64,000 nt of DNA from contig CAZAXF010000004.1 in assembly GCA_964489055.1 (NCBI GenBank), positions 47,297 to 111,296 of the forward strand. Direction: 5' to 3'. A model generated the notes under the pieces. It searched no databases, had not been told where the DNA came from, and was given only the letters and a program-made list of their open reading frames with translations. Source of the stretch: 66-474 sp964489055 (GTDB lineage: Bacteria > Pseudomonadota > Gammaproteobacteria > Xanthomonadales > Rhodanobacteraceae). The translations under genes and the position numbers were made by a program. Shown here in pieces: positions 25,956 to 34,810 of the stretch; the first letter of the stretch is position 1, and each line of letters opens with the position of its first letter.

Positions 25956-26981
25956 ATGCTCAAGATCGACATGCATTCGCACATCCTGCCGCCGCAATGG
26001 CCCAACCTGGCCGAAAAGTACGGCGACCCGCGCTTCCCCGTGATGGTGAACGCGGGGGGACACCACCGCATCTACCGCGACAACAAGTTCTTCCGCGAGG
26101 TCTGGCAGAATTCCTTCGACGCCGCGTTCCGCATCGAGGAGTGCAAGCGCCTTGGCGTGGACGTGCAGGTGATCTCGACGGTGCCGGTGCTGTTCTCCTA
26201 CTGGGCCAAGCCCAACCAGGCGCGCGAACTGCACCGTCACCTCAACATCCACGCCGCCGAGGTGTGCCGACAGTACCCGCGCAACTACGCCGCGATCGGC
26301 ACCGTGCCGCTGCAATCGCCGCGGCTGGCCATCGAGGAGCTCGAGCACTGCATGGAACAGCTTGGCCTGGCCGGCGTGCAGATCGGATCGCACGTCAATG
26401 ACTGGAACCTCGATGCGCCGGAGCTGTTTCCCTTCTTCGAGGCCGCGGCCGACCTCGGCGCCGCCATCCTGGTGCATCCCTGGGACATGATGGGCAAGGA
26501 AAGCATGCCCAAGTACTGGCTGCCGTGGCTGGTCGGGATGCCCGCCGAACAATCGCGCGCGGCCTGCTGCCTGATCTTCGGCGGGGTGCTGGAGCGGCTG
26601 CCGTCGCTGCGCGTGGCGCTGGCGCACGGCGGCGGCGCATTCGCGTTCACCATCGGGCGCATCGAGCACGGCTTCCGGATGCGCCCGGACCTGGTCGCCA
26701 CCGACAACTCGCGCAACCCGCGCGACTACTTCGACCGGCTGTATTTCGATTCCTGCGTGCATGATCCGCAGGCGCTGCGCTACCTGCTGGACGTTGCCGA
26801 CGCCGACCGCGTGATGCTGGGCACCGATTACCCGTTCCCGCTCGGCGAACAGCAGCCCGGCAGCGGCATTGACGCGCTCGACCTGCCACTGTCCCGGCGC
26901 GAACGCCTGTTCCACGGCGCCGCGCTGGAATGGCTGGGCTTGCCACGACAACGGTTCACCACCCCCGCGGAGGCCGCATGA
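25956..26981 (+). CDS. 2-amino-3-carboxymuconate-6-semialdehyde decarboxylase (ACMSD)
   Basis: A 341-residue amidohydrolase-fold decarboxylase. Metal ligands His7 and His9 are in IDMHSHILP; later LVHPWDMMG gives the next His, and LGTDYPFPLGE gives the Asp near residue 290. The blocks STVPVLFSYWAKP, YWLPWLVGMPAE and ALAHGGGAFAFTIGRIEHGFRMRPDL are highly specific to ACMSD and distinguish it from other amidohydrolases. It decarboxylates the product of 3-hydroxyanthranilate dioxygenase, diverting carbon from quinolinate (NAD) toward 2-aminomuconate semialdehyde. Its TGA overlaps the next ATG by 4 bp. With kynU and kmo downstream it indicates tryptophan breakdown through kynurenine, not only NAD synthesis. 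Tryptophan dioxygenase, formamidase and 3-hydroxyanthranilate dioxygenase are not in this window. Confidence 0.93.
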   Translation: MLKIDMHSHILPPQWPNLAEKYGDPRFPVMVNAGGHHRIYRDNKFFREVWQNSFDAAFRIEECKRLGVDVQVISTVPVLFSYWAKPNQARELHRHLNIHAAEVCRQYPRNYAAIGTVPLQSPRLAIEELEHCMEQLGLAGVQIGSHVNDWNLDAPELFPFFEAAADLGAAILVHPWDMMGKESMPKYWLPWLVGMPAEQSRAACCLIFGGVLERLPSLRVALAHGGGAFAFTIGRIEHGFRMRPDLVATDNSRNPRDYFDRLYFDSCVHDPQALRYLLDVADADRVMLGTDYPFPLGEQQPGSGIDALDLPLSRRERLFHGAALEWLGLPRQRFTTPAEAA

Positions 26982-27499
26982 ATCCTCGAACCCGCATCCT
27001 TGCCGCGCTGGCTGGCAGCTTCGCGCTGGCGCTCGCACCGGCCGCCGGCGCGGCGGACTATTCGCTGGCCAACGGCGCGGTGAAGTTTTCCGCGCCCGAT
27101 GCCTGGCCGATGCTGATGGAAAAGCTGGATGGCGCGCGCCAGTTCGTGGCGCTGCAGGTGAAAGACCCGGACAATACCAGGGCGCTGGCGCGGATCACGG
27201 TGACCGTCGAACGCGTGGATGGCGTCCGGGGGTTCCAGGAATTCCTCAACGCCGGCACCGCGCGTGCCCGCAAGCTGCCCGGCTACGCCGCGCATTCCGG
27301 GTCCGGCAGCATGTCCAGCCTGCGCTACACCGCCAGCGAAAACGGCATCAGGAATGCGTACAGCGAAACCTACGCATTCCGCGCCAACCTCGCCATCCAG
27401 GTCCGCTGCATACGGCCGGTCAACGCGCCGCCGGGCTGGCAGGCAACCTTCGACGCCGGCTGCAAGTCCGTAGTGACCGCGGTCGAAAAAGCGCCATGA
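26978..27499 (+). CDS. Exported protein of unknown function inside the kynurenine operon
   Basis: A 173-residue protein with a Sec signal peptide (MNPRTRILAALAGSFALALAPAAGAAD, cleavage likely after AGA-A). The mature domain of about 148 residues looks beta-rich, with VKFSAPDAWPMLMEKLDG, FVALQVKDPDNTRALARITVTVERV and two Cys (in IQVRCIRP and DAGCKS) that may form a disulfide. I do not recognise a family. The start overlaps the ACMSD stop (ATGA) and its own stop overlaps the kynU start (ATGA), so it is translationally coupled to both enzymes. A periplasmic protein between two cytoplasmic kynurenine enzymes is unexpected. Confidence 0.85.
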   Translation: MNPRTRILAALAGSFALALAPAAGAADYSLANGAVKFSAPDAWPMLMEKLDGARQFVALQVKDPDNTRALARITVTVERVDGVRGFQEFLNAGTARARKLPGYAAHSGSGSMSSLRYTASENGIRNAYSETYAFRANLAIQVRCIRPVNAPPGWQATFDAGCKSVVTAVEKAP

Positions 27500-28788
27500 C
27501 CGGCTCCACCGGGGAATTCCGCGCGGACCCGGAATGGGCGCGCGCGCAGGACCGGGACGACCCGTTGCGCGACCTTCGCGGCGAATTCCTGATTCCGCCC
27601 CACGCCGAAGGCGACCAGACCTACCTGGTCGGCAACTCGCTGGGCCTGCAGCCACGCGGCGTGCGCCAGGCGCTGCTGGACGAACTGGACGACTGGGCCC
27701 GCCTTGGCGTGGAAGGCCACCTGCACGCACGCCACCCATGGCTCCCCTACCACGCCGAAGTGCGCGAAGACCTCGCGCGGGTGGTCGGCGCCGAGCCATC
27801 CGAAGTGGTCGCGATGAATTCGCTGACCGTGAACCTGCACCTGCTGCTGGTGAGTTTCTACCGGCCCACGCGCGAGCGCAACGCGATCATCATCGAGCGC
27901 GATGCGTTTCCCTCCGACCGTGACCTGGCCGCTTCGCAGGTCCGCTTCCACGGCCACGACCCGGCCACCGCGCTGATCGAACTGGACGCCGACGAACCCG
28001 GCGGTACGCTTTCCATGGCCGCCATCGAACGCGCGCTGGACGAACACGGCGCGCGCACCTCGCTGGTGCTGCTTCCGGGCGTGCAATACCTCACCGGCCA
28101 GGCTTTCGACGTTGCCGAAATCACCCGCCTGGCCCACGCCCGTGGCTGCATGGTCGGCTTCGACTGCGCGCACGCCGCCGGCAACATCGACCTTGCCCTG
28201 CACGACAGCGGCTGCGACTTTGCCGCGTGGTGTTCGTACAAGTACTTGAACTCCGGTCCGGGCGCGGTGGCCGGCGCGTTCGTGCACGCGCGCCACGCCC
28301 GCGCGGACCTGCCGCGCTTCGAGGGCTGGTGGGGCCGCAACGAGGCCACCCGTTTCCAGATGCGGCCCGAGTTCGACCCCACGCCCGGCGCCGACGGCTG
28401 GCAGCTTTCCAATCCGCCGATCCTGGCGCTGGCGCCCCTGCGCGTGTCACTGGAGCTGTTCCGCCGCGCCGGCATGCAGCACCTTCGCGCAAAATCGCGG
28501 CGCCTGACGGCGTACCTTGCATGGCTGATCGAGACGCGGCTCGGCGAGGTGTTGCAGATCGCCACGCCTTCGCAACCCGAGCGCCGCGGCGCGCAGTTGT
28601 CGCTGCGCGTGCGCGCCGGCCGCGATGCCGGCCATGCCTTGTTCGAGCGCCTGGTGCAACAGGGCGTGCTCGGCGACTGGCGCGAACCGGACGTGCTGCG
28701 GATCGCGCCCGCGCCGCTGTACAACACCTTCGCCGACTGCCTGCGCTGCGTCGAAACGATCGCGGCCTGGCACAAGGGCAACCCATAG
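27496..28788 (+). CDS. kynU: Kynureninase
   Basis: A 430-residue fold-type I PLP enzyme. The PLP lysine is Lys249 in AAWCSYKYLNSGPG, preceded by GFDCAHAAGN carrying the Asp that pairs with the pyridine nitrogen. YLVGNSLGLQP and FEGWWGRNEATRF are kynureninase-specific. It cleaves kynurenine or 3-hydroxykynurenine to anthranilate or 3-hydroxyanthranilate plus alanine. The start overlaps the preceding gene by 4 bp. KMO lies 3 kb downstream on the same strand and would supply 3-hydroxykynurenine; ACMSD upstream acts two steps later. Confidence 0.95.
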   Translation: MTGSTGEFRADPEWARAQDRDDPLRDLRGEFLIPPHAEGDQTYLVGNSLGLQPRGVRQALLDELDDWARLGVEGHLHARHPWLPYHAEVREDLARVVGAEPSEVVAMNSLTVNLHLLLVSFYRPTRERNAIIIERDAFPSDRDLAASQVRFHGHDPATALIELDADEPGGTLSMAAIERALDEHGARTSLVLLPGVQYLTGQAFDVAEITRLAHARGCMVGFDCAHAAGNIDLALHDSGCDFAAWCSYKYLNSGPGAVAGAFVHARHARADLPRFEGWWGRNEATRFQMRPEFDPTPGADGWQLSNPPILALAPLRVSLELFRRAGMQHLRAKSRRLTAYLAWLIETRLGEVLQIATPSQPERRGAQLSLRVRAGRDAGHALFERLVQQGVLGDWREPDVLRIAPAPLYNTFADCLRCVETIAAWHKGNP

Positions 28789-28980
28789 GCCCGGCACAGA
28801 GGGCGGCGGCGACCGGACCGTGCCGGGCCCGTACCCGTCGCCGACCTGCGGCACCACGCGCGCGATCGGTGTACCCTCACCCTCGACCGGGGACCGGAAC
28901 ACGCTTGAAGAATTGCCGGCAGCGCGATCCACACCCGGCGCTGTGCGGGGTTCCGGAACCCCGGTGGTTGCGGGCACGGA

Positions 28981-30255
28981 ATGCTCCTTGCTTCCCTTCG
29001 TCCCGGCACGTTGACGGCAAATGCAACCGTGGCACTGGAAGAGCGAAAAATCCCGGTACACGACCTGACGGTGGGGATGTACGTATCCCGGCTCGATCGG
29101 GACTGGGAAGGCACGCCTTTCCCGCTGCAGGGCGTGCTGGTCCGCAGCCAGGCGGACATCGACGCGCTTTCGCAATACTGCCGCGAGGTGGTCGTGGACG
29201 TGACATTGGGCCTGGCGCCGCCGGAACGGCACAGCCTGCTCACCCTCGAGCGGCACCATCCGTGCGGTGAGCGCATCGAGGGGCTGCAGCAGCGCGTGGT
29301 GTACGCCAACAGCGCCAGCTTCGAGGACGAGCTTCCGAACGCGCGCGAGGCGCGCGACAGCGTCGCCACGTTTGCCCGCGAGGTGCTCGAGGACGTGCAA
29401 CGCGGCGAACGCCTGGACGCCGACAGGGTGCGCCGCGCGGTCGAGCCGATGGTGCAAAGCGTCCTGCGCAACATGGACGCCTGGTTCTGGATCGAGAGCC
29501 TGCGCAAGCGCGATTCGGAAAGCTACGACCACGCCATGAAGTGCAGCGCGCTGTCGACGGCATTCGGGCGCCACATGGGTTTCCCGGAAACCCTGTTGAT
29601 GGACCTGGCCGCCGGCGGCCTGCTGCTGGACATCGGCAAGCTGCGGCTGCCGCGCGAGCTGTTTGCCAGGCCCGGCCCGCTCGACGCCGACGATCTGGCC
29701 AGGGTACGCAACCACGTCGCCCTGGGACTGGAAATCGTCGCCGAGGCCGGCTGGCTGCCCCCGGCCGTGCAGGCGATGATCCGCACCCACCACGAACGCA
29801 ACGACGGCAGCGGTTATCCCGAAGCGCTTCCCGGTCCGCTGATTCCACTGGTCGGGCGCATGGCCGGCGTGGTCGATTCATACTGCGCCATGACGGCCAA
29901 CCGCAGCCACCGCCGCGCGCTCAGCCAGCACGTCGCGCTGCAGGAACTCTACCGGTTGCGCGACACGCTCTACGGCGCCGAGGTGGTCGAGCAGTTCCTG
30001 CAGTGCCTGGGCGTGTATCCGACCGGTTCACTGGTCGAACTCAACGACGGCCGCGTGGCCATCGTGATGGCCCAGAACGTCGCGCGGCGGCTGTTCCCCA
30101 GGGTGATGGTGCTCACCGGTCCCGACAAGCACCTGGCCGATTCGTTCCAGCCGCTGGACCTGATGCACGAGCAGGCCGGCGGCGGGACCGTGCAGATCGC
30201 AAGGCCCCTGCCACCGGGCGCCTACGATCTCGATCCCACCGAGTTGTACCTGTGA
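28981..30255 (+). CDS. DUF3391/HD-GYP-domain protein with a degenerate HD motif
   Basis: A 424-residue cytoplasmic protein. Residues 20-140 form a DUF3391 region (RKIPVHDLTVGMYVSRLDRDW). Residues 165-340 form an HD-GYP domain. The first His is kept (His184, SYDHAMK), and the signature HHERNDGSGYP is intact at 270-280. The central HD pair, normally HDIGK, reads LDIGK (Leu216-Asp217), so a metal-binding His is missing. HD-GYP enzymes degrade c-di-GMP; this one may be inactive or act as a sensor or partner. It lies 192 bp after kynU and 37 bp before a GGDEF-EAL gene on the same strand. An alternative GTG start at 29029 is possible. Confidence 0.85.
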   Translation: MLLASLRPGTLTANATVALEERKIPVHDLTVGMYVSRLDRDWEGTPFPLQGVLVRSQADIDALSQYCREVVVDVTLGLAPPERHSLLTLERHHPCGERIEGLQQRVVYANSASFEDELPNAREARDSVATFAREVLEDVQRGERLDADRVRRAVEPMVQSVLRNMDAWFWIESLRKRDSESYDHAMKCSALSTAFGRHMGFPETLLMDLAAGGLLLDIGKLRLPRELFARPGPLDADDLARVRNHVALGLEIVAEAGWLPPAVQAMIRTHHERNDGSGYPEALPGPLIPLVGRMAGVVDSYCAMTANRSHRRALSQHVALQELYRLRDTLYGAEVVEQFLQCLGVYPTGSLVELNDGRVAIVMAQNVARRLFPRVMVLTGPDKHLADSFQPLDLMHEQAGGGTVQIARPLPPGAYDLDPTELYL

Positions 30256-30292
30256 GCGCGACCGTGCCCGCGCGCCACGGGAAGCCTGCAGC

Positions 30293-31543
30293 ATGCTGAA
30301 CCGCGAGCGGCTATTCGAAACCCTGCAACACCTCGCCGACCAGGCGAGCGCGGGGGAACATCGCCTGGGGCTGCTGTTCGTGCGCGCGCTGCGGCTGCAC
30401 GAGTTCAACCTGGAATTCGGCTACCTCGCCGGTGAATCGGCGGCCGAGCGGATCGAATCGCTGCTCACCCACGCGTTGCGTTCCGAAGACCAGGTGCTTC
30501 GGATCGGCGAGTGCGACTTTGCGGTGCTGCTGCCATCGCTGCGCAACCGCGAACAGGCCGCGCTGGCGGCCGCCAAGCTGGTGCGCACCCTGCAGCGTCC
30601 GCGGAGCGGCAACGACCAGGACCTTCGGGCATCGATCGTCGTCGGCGGTGCGATCTGTCCCGACGACGGGACCGGGGCGGACCTGCTGTGCCGGTGCGCC
30701 GACGCGGCCTGCGACCTGGCCGCGCACGGTCCGGACCGCTATGCGTTGCACAAGGCCGGCGCGCGGCTGCCCAGTCCGTCGCGCGACGACCTGCGGCATG
30801 CAATCGCCACCAACCAGCTCGACCTGTACCTTCAGCCGATCATCGACCTGCGCGACGGCGGCAGCGAGCGCTACGAGGCCCTTTCACGCTGGACCCATCC
30901 GCGGCTGGGATTGATCCCGCCGGAAACATTCGTGCGCGCGGCCGAAACCAACGGCTTGATCGGCGACCTGACGCGCTGGAACATCAACAGCGCGCTGCGG
31001 CACGTATCCGTGGCGCGCGATGCGGGGCGTGCGCCCGGCGTTTCGATCAACCTCTCGGCACTGGTGCTCCACCAGCAGGGCCTGACCGAACAGATCGTCG
31101 ACCTGGCGCGTTTCTGGAACGTTCCGTGCGCGAAAATCGTGTTCGAGCTGACCGAAACCGGGCTGATGGACGATCCGGTCTACTGCGTCGGCGTGCTCGA
31201 GCAACTGCGTGAATGCGAGTTCGGCATCGCCATCGATGATTTCGGCACCGGCTATTCGTCGATGGCCTACCTCGAGCGCGTCCCCGCAACCGAGCTCAAG
31301 ATCGACAAGAGCTTCGTGACCGGGATGCGCCACGATCCGCGCGCCACGAAACTCGTGGTCTCCATGATCAACCTGGCCCACGAATACGGATTGAACGCCG
31401 TTGCCGAGGGCGTCGAGGATGCCGAAGCCCTGCGCAAGCTGCGCAAAGCGGGTTGCGATTTCGCCCAGGGCCACCACCTCGGCCGGCCGTGCCCGGCATC
31501 CGCGGCGCTGGGCCTGCCGACGGGATTGCGCGCGCCGTCGTGA
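30293..31543 (+). CDS. c-di-GMP phosphodiesterase: degenerate GGDEF plus intact EAL domain
   Basis: A 416-residue protein. Residues 20-155 form a GGDEF-fold domain in which the signature is GECDF (72-76), so cyclase activity is not expected. Residues 165-405 form an EAL domain with all key positions kept: Glu195 in YEALSRW, INLSA, FELTET, IDDFGTGYSS, ELKIDKSFV, AEGVED and the final QGHHLGRP. Such proteins hydrolyse c-di-GMP to pGpG. No membrane segment or sensor domain is seen. It is 37 bp downstream of the HD-GYP gene, so the two probably form a pair, with one active and one degenerate phosphodiesterase domain. Confidence 0.9.
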   Translation: MLNRERLFETLQHLADQASAGEHRLGLLFVRALRLHEFNLEFGYLAGESAAERIESLLTHALRSEDQVLRIGECDFAVLLPSLRNREQAALAAAKLVRTLQRPRSGNDQDLRASIVVGGAICPDDGTGADLLCRCADAACDLAAHGPDRYALHKAGARLPSPSRDDLRHAIATNQLDLYLQPIIDLRDGGSERYEALSRWTHPRLGLIPPETFVRAAETNGLIGDLTRWNINSALRHVSVARDAGRAPGVSINLSALVLHQQGLTEQIVDLARFWNVPCAKIVFELTETGLMDDPVYCVGVLEQLRECEFGIAIDDFGTGYSSMAYLERVPATELKIDKSFVTGMRHDPRATKLVVSMINLAHEYGLNAVAEGVEDAEALRKLRKAGCDFAQGHHLGRPCPASAALGLPTGLRAPS

Positions 31544-31772
31544 GCCGGCGCGGACGGCGGCGAAAAATTTCCGCCGCTCGCCGTATACCATATGCACCCG
31601 GTCCATCCACGCGCTCCGCGGCCCATGGGCCGGGCGCGCGCCGCGTGGGCCGCAAACGCGCGGGCGGTGATCGTCGGCCGCGCCGGACGACAGGGGAATT
31701 CCGCGTGGCCCGCCAGGACACCCGACCCGCTCCCCACGGGGCGCCTGTGCCCGAGCGAGCACGCCAATCGAC

Positions 31773-33146
31773 ATGACTTCGGCAGCCGACAAATCCCGGA
31801 CCACCCTGATCGGCGCAGGCCTGGTCGGGTCGCTGCTGGCCACGCTTCTGGCGCAACGAGGCTTCGAGGTCGAGGTGTTCGAACGCCGGCCCGACCCGCG
31901 CCGGCACGGTTTTCTCGGCGGGCGTTCCATCAACCTTGCGCTGGCCGAACGCGGCCTGGAGGCCCTCAGGCAGGCCGGGCTCGCCGAGGCGGTGCTGGCG
32001 CAGGCCGTGATGATGCGCGGGCGCATGGTGCACCCGCTCGACGGCACCCCCAACCTGCAGCGCTACGGCCTCGACGACAGCGAGGTGATCCACTCGGTGT
32101 CGCGCGGCGGCCTGAACGTCCAGTTGATCGACGCCGCCGAACACGCGGGCGCGAAACTGCACTTCGACGCCGCCCTCACCGGCGTCGACCTTGCCGACAA
32201 CACCATCACCCTGACCGACCACGCCGGCAGCAGCCACACCCACGCCGCCGGTCCGCTGCTCGGGTGCGACGGCGCGGGTTCGGCGCTGCGCACAGCCATG
32301 GCGCGCGTCGCCGACCTCGGCGAGCGCATCGAGCCCCTGGGGCACGGCTACAAGGAGCTCGAGATCCCCGCGCCGCCGGGTGGCGGCTTCGCGATCGAAC
32401 GCAACGCGCTGCACATCTGGCCGCGCGGCAACTACATGTGCATCGCGCTGCCCAACACCCAGGGCAACTTCACGGTCACGCTGTTCCTGCCCAACCAGGG
32501 TCCGTTCCCGAGTTTCGCGACGCTCCCGGACGTTGCCGCGGCGCGCGCATTCTTCCAGCAGCAGTTCGCCGACGCGCTGGCGCTGATGCCGACCTTCGAC
32601 GCCGACTGGGACGAGCACCCGATCGGCGAGCTGGCCACGCTGTACCTGGACCGCTGGCACCTGGACGGACGCGCGGTGCTGCTGGGCGATGCCGCGCACG
32701 CCGTGGTGCCCTTCCACGGCCAGGGCATGAACGCGGGCTTCGAGGACGCCGCCCGGCTGGCGGCGTTGCTGGTCGCGCAACCGCACGATGTCGCCGCGGC
32801 GTTCGCCCAGTTCACGGCCAGCCGCAAACCCGACGCAGATGCGATCGCGGCAATGTCGCTGGCCAACTACATCGAGATGCGCGACAGCGTGGCCGATCGT
32901 CATTACCTCGCCAAGCGCGCGCTGGAGGCGGCCCTGACCGCGCGCGTCCCGGCGTACTTCATGTCGCACTACCGCATGGTCAGCTTCACCACCTGGCCCT
33001 ACGCGTACTGCCTGGAACGCCACCGCCGCCAGGACCGGCTGCTGGAAGCCATGCTCGCCGGCCGCGACGACGACCGGGAGATCGACCCGGACGCCGCTGC
33101 CGACCGGGTCCGTGCCGAACTGCCGCCCCTGCCCGGGGGCTCTTGA
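31773..33146 (+). CDS. kmo: Kynurenine 3-monooxygenase
   Basis: A 457-residue FAD monooxygenase of normal KMO length. The FAD-binding Rossmann motif LIGAGLVGSLLATLLAQRG ends in acidic Glu for the ribose, GGRSINLALAERG is the KMO-specific block, and LGDAAHAVVPFHGQGMNAGFEDA is the second FAD motif. The C-terminal helical segment (YFMSHYRMVSFTTWPYAYCLER) resembles the region that contacts substrate and membrane. It hydroxylates L-kynurenine with NADPH and oxygen. ATG at 31773; the 229 bp upstream hold no gene and an isolated TATACC at 31584. It lies 4 bp before a DUF3293 gene and belongs with kynU and ACMSD functionally. Confidence 0.93.
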   Translation: MTSAADKSRTTLIGAGLVGSLLATLLAQRGFEVEVFERRPDPRRHGFLGGRSINLALAERGLEALRQAGLAEAVLAQAVMMRGRMVHPLDGTPNLQRYGLDDSEVIHSVSRGGLNVQLIDAAEHAGAKLHFDAALTGVDLADNTITLTDHAGSSHTHAAGPLLGCDGAGSALRTAMARVADLGERIEPLGHGYKELEIPAPPGGGFAIERNALHIWPRGNYMCIALPNTQGNFTVTLFLPNQGPFPSFATLPDVAAARAFFQQQFADALALMPTFDADWDEHPIGELATLYLDRWHLDGRAVLLGDAAHAVVPFHGQGMNAGFEDAARLAALLVAQPHDVAAAFAQFTASRKPDADAIAAMSLANYIEMRDSVADRHYLAKRALEAALTARVPAYFMSHYRMVSFTTWPYAYCLERHRRQDRLLEAMLAGRDDDREIDPDAAADRVRAELPPLPGGS

Positions 33147-33150
33147 CCAC

Positions 33151-33567
33151 ATGCCCCTGCCCGAATCCATCCGGCGCGCGTGGGCGGAAACCGAATACCG
33201 CGTACGTCTGCCGGCCGGCGGCTACACCATCATCTGGTGCGGGCGGCCCCTGCCCGCCCCGCTGCTCGCGTGGCTGACCCGCAAGGACGAGCCATGGGGC
33301 TACATCACCGCGTGGAATCCGGCCGGGGTGGCGCTGCCGCTGGCCAGCAACCGGATCCGCCAGCGCCGCCTGCGCGACGAGTTGAAGGGTGATCGCCAGC
33401 GTTACTTCGGGGGCGTCGGCGTGGGCGCGGGCGGCTGGCGCGAACCGAGCCTGTTCGTGCCCGGCATGAGCTTCGCGCGGCTGGACGCGATGGCGCGCCG
33501 CTTCGGCCAGCTCGGCGTGGTGCGTGGAATCGGCGACGGCCCCGCGGCGCTGCACGAGCTGGTCTGA
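33151..33567 (+). CDS. DUF3293-family protein
   Basis: A 138-residue protein with the DUF3293 pattern: WAETEYRVRL near the start, WGYITAWNPAGVALPLASNRIRQRRLRDEL in the middle, and GGWREPSLFVPGMSFARLDAMARRFGQLGVV near the end. No catalytic motif, signal peptide or membrane segment is seen. The family function is unknown; members often sit beside metabolic genes. ATG is 4 bp after the kmo stop, so the two are probably co-transcribed. Nothing else indicates a role in kynurenine metabolism. Confidence 0.75.
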   Translation: MPLPESIRRAWAETEYRVRLPAGGYTIIWCGRPLPAPLLAWLTRKDEPWGYITAWNPAGVALPLASNRIRQRRLRDELKGDRQRYFGGVGVGAGGWREPSLFVPGMSFARLDAMARRFGQLGVVRGIGDGPAALHELV

Positions 33568-33642
33568 AAGCCCTCCACGCGACCTGTCGTGCGCGCACCG
33601 TGCTACGATGCGCAAAGCCGCGCTGGACACGGAATGTACGCC

Positions 33643-34734
33643 ATGAAACGCCGGCAAACGTTGGGACTTGTTGCAGCATTCATGCTTCTGCCACTGCTGC
33701 CGGTGGCGACACCTGCGGCGGGTGCGACCCGCCACGGCGACTCATGGCGAACCTGGCGAGCCCACACGTTCGAGACCCTGGGCCACCGGTCCGACGCCGA
33801 CTCGCTGGTCACCTCGGTCATCCTCATGGCCGGCGCACCCACCCTGCCGCCCGGCAAGGCCCTCGCTCTGTTGGACCGGGCCGCGCAGCAGGCGCCAACC
33901 GCCCCGGACATCGCGGCCCTGGCCATGTCGATGTGCAGCCCGGCTCCCGATTGCGATCCACTCGCCCGCGCCCGCCGCTTGCGCGCGCTGGCACCGGACA
34001 ATGCACTTTCCTGGATGCCCGCGTTGCGCGCGGCGCAGCAACACGAAGACCCGGACAAGGTGACCCGCGTCCTGCAGGAAATGGCCCGGGCGCAACAGTT
34101 CCAGGCCTACTCGATTCCCGTCGTCAAACGCATGCGCGAAGGCCTGCAGCACGTCCCGCCGGCACCTGCACCGGCCCGGATGCAGCATCATCACATGGAC
34201 CCGGCCACCGCACGCACACTGCAGACCCTGATCTTCATGAGTGCCATACCGCTTCCCGGCTACCAACCCGTGGTACGCGCCTGCCGCCCGGATGGTGCCG
34301 CCTTCGGGCGGCGACACGCGGCATGCCGCCGGATCGGCGGGATGCTGGAACGCGCCTCCACCCTGAGCGCCAACTTGATCGGCCTGGTCCTGCTCCGCTG
34401 GACCGCCGGCAACCTGCAGCAATACGAGCAGGCACTGACGACGGGACGTGACCTCGAGTGGCTGGCCTCACGATCGCAGTCCTGTCAGGACCCTGCACAC
34501 CTGGCCGGGTATCTCGACACGCTCATGCGCGCAGGCAGCGAACGCGCCGCCGACAGCGATTGCATGCGCCTGCTGGGCGACCCCGTCTCGCCGCCCGCCG
34601 GCTGGGGGCAGGGCAATACGACCAGGCGCCTCCTGGAAGACCGCAAAGTGTTCCGCAACGCACCGGACTCTCCTGCTGCCCGCGCCAACGCCGAACTCAT
34701 CGCCCAGACCCGTCCCGGCCACCGCGCCGGTTGA
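33643..34734 (+). CDS. Predicted exported protein of unknown function
   Basis: A 363-residue protein with a signal peptide (MKRRQTLGLVAAFMLLPLLPVATPAAGA). The mature part is helical, with Ala/Leu/Arg-rich segments spaced like solenoid repeats (ALALLDRAAQQAPTAPDIAAL, then LRALAPDNALSWMPALRAAQQ), suggestive of TPR-like or Sel1-like structure without a clear consensus. Several Cys pairs occur (MCSPAPDC, then RACRPDG with HAACRRIG, and QSCQDPA with SDCMRL), so disulfides are likely in the periplasm. I recognise no family. A possible extended -10 box, TGCTACGAT (33601-33609), lies upstream. It stands between the DUF3293 gene and ccmA. ATG could also be 33634. Confidence 0.7.
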   Translation: MKRRQTLGLVAAFMLLPLLPVATPAAGATRHGDSWRTWRAHTFETLGHRSDADSLVTSVILMAGAPTLPPGKALALLDRAAQQAPTAPDIAALAMSMCSPAPDCDPLARARRLRALAPDNALSWMPALRAAQQHEDPDKVTRVLQEMARAQQFQAYSIPVVKRMREGLQHVPPAPAPARMQHHHMDPATARTLQTLIFMSAIPLPGYQPVVRACRPDGAAFGRRHAACRRIGGMLERASTLSANLIGLVLLRWTAGNLQQYEQALTTGRDLEWLASRSQSCQDPAHLAGYLDTLMRAGSERAADSDCMRLLGDPVSPPAGWGQGNTTRRLLEDRKVFRNAPDSPAARANAELIAQTRPGHRAG

Positions 34735-34810
34735 GCACGCAACCGCCGTCACCGCCAACGGCCACGAACGTGGACACCCGGGCTGCCACCCGCGACAATA
34801 CGCGGTTGCC

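Noticed and set aside
31553..31580. Hairpin GGCGGCGAAA...TTTCCGCC after the EAL gene as terminator
   Set aside because: The stem is short and no T-run follows it; the evidence is too weak to call.
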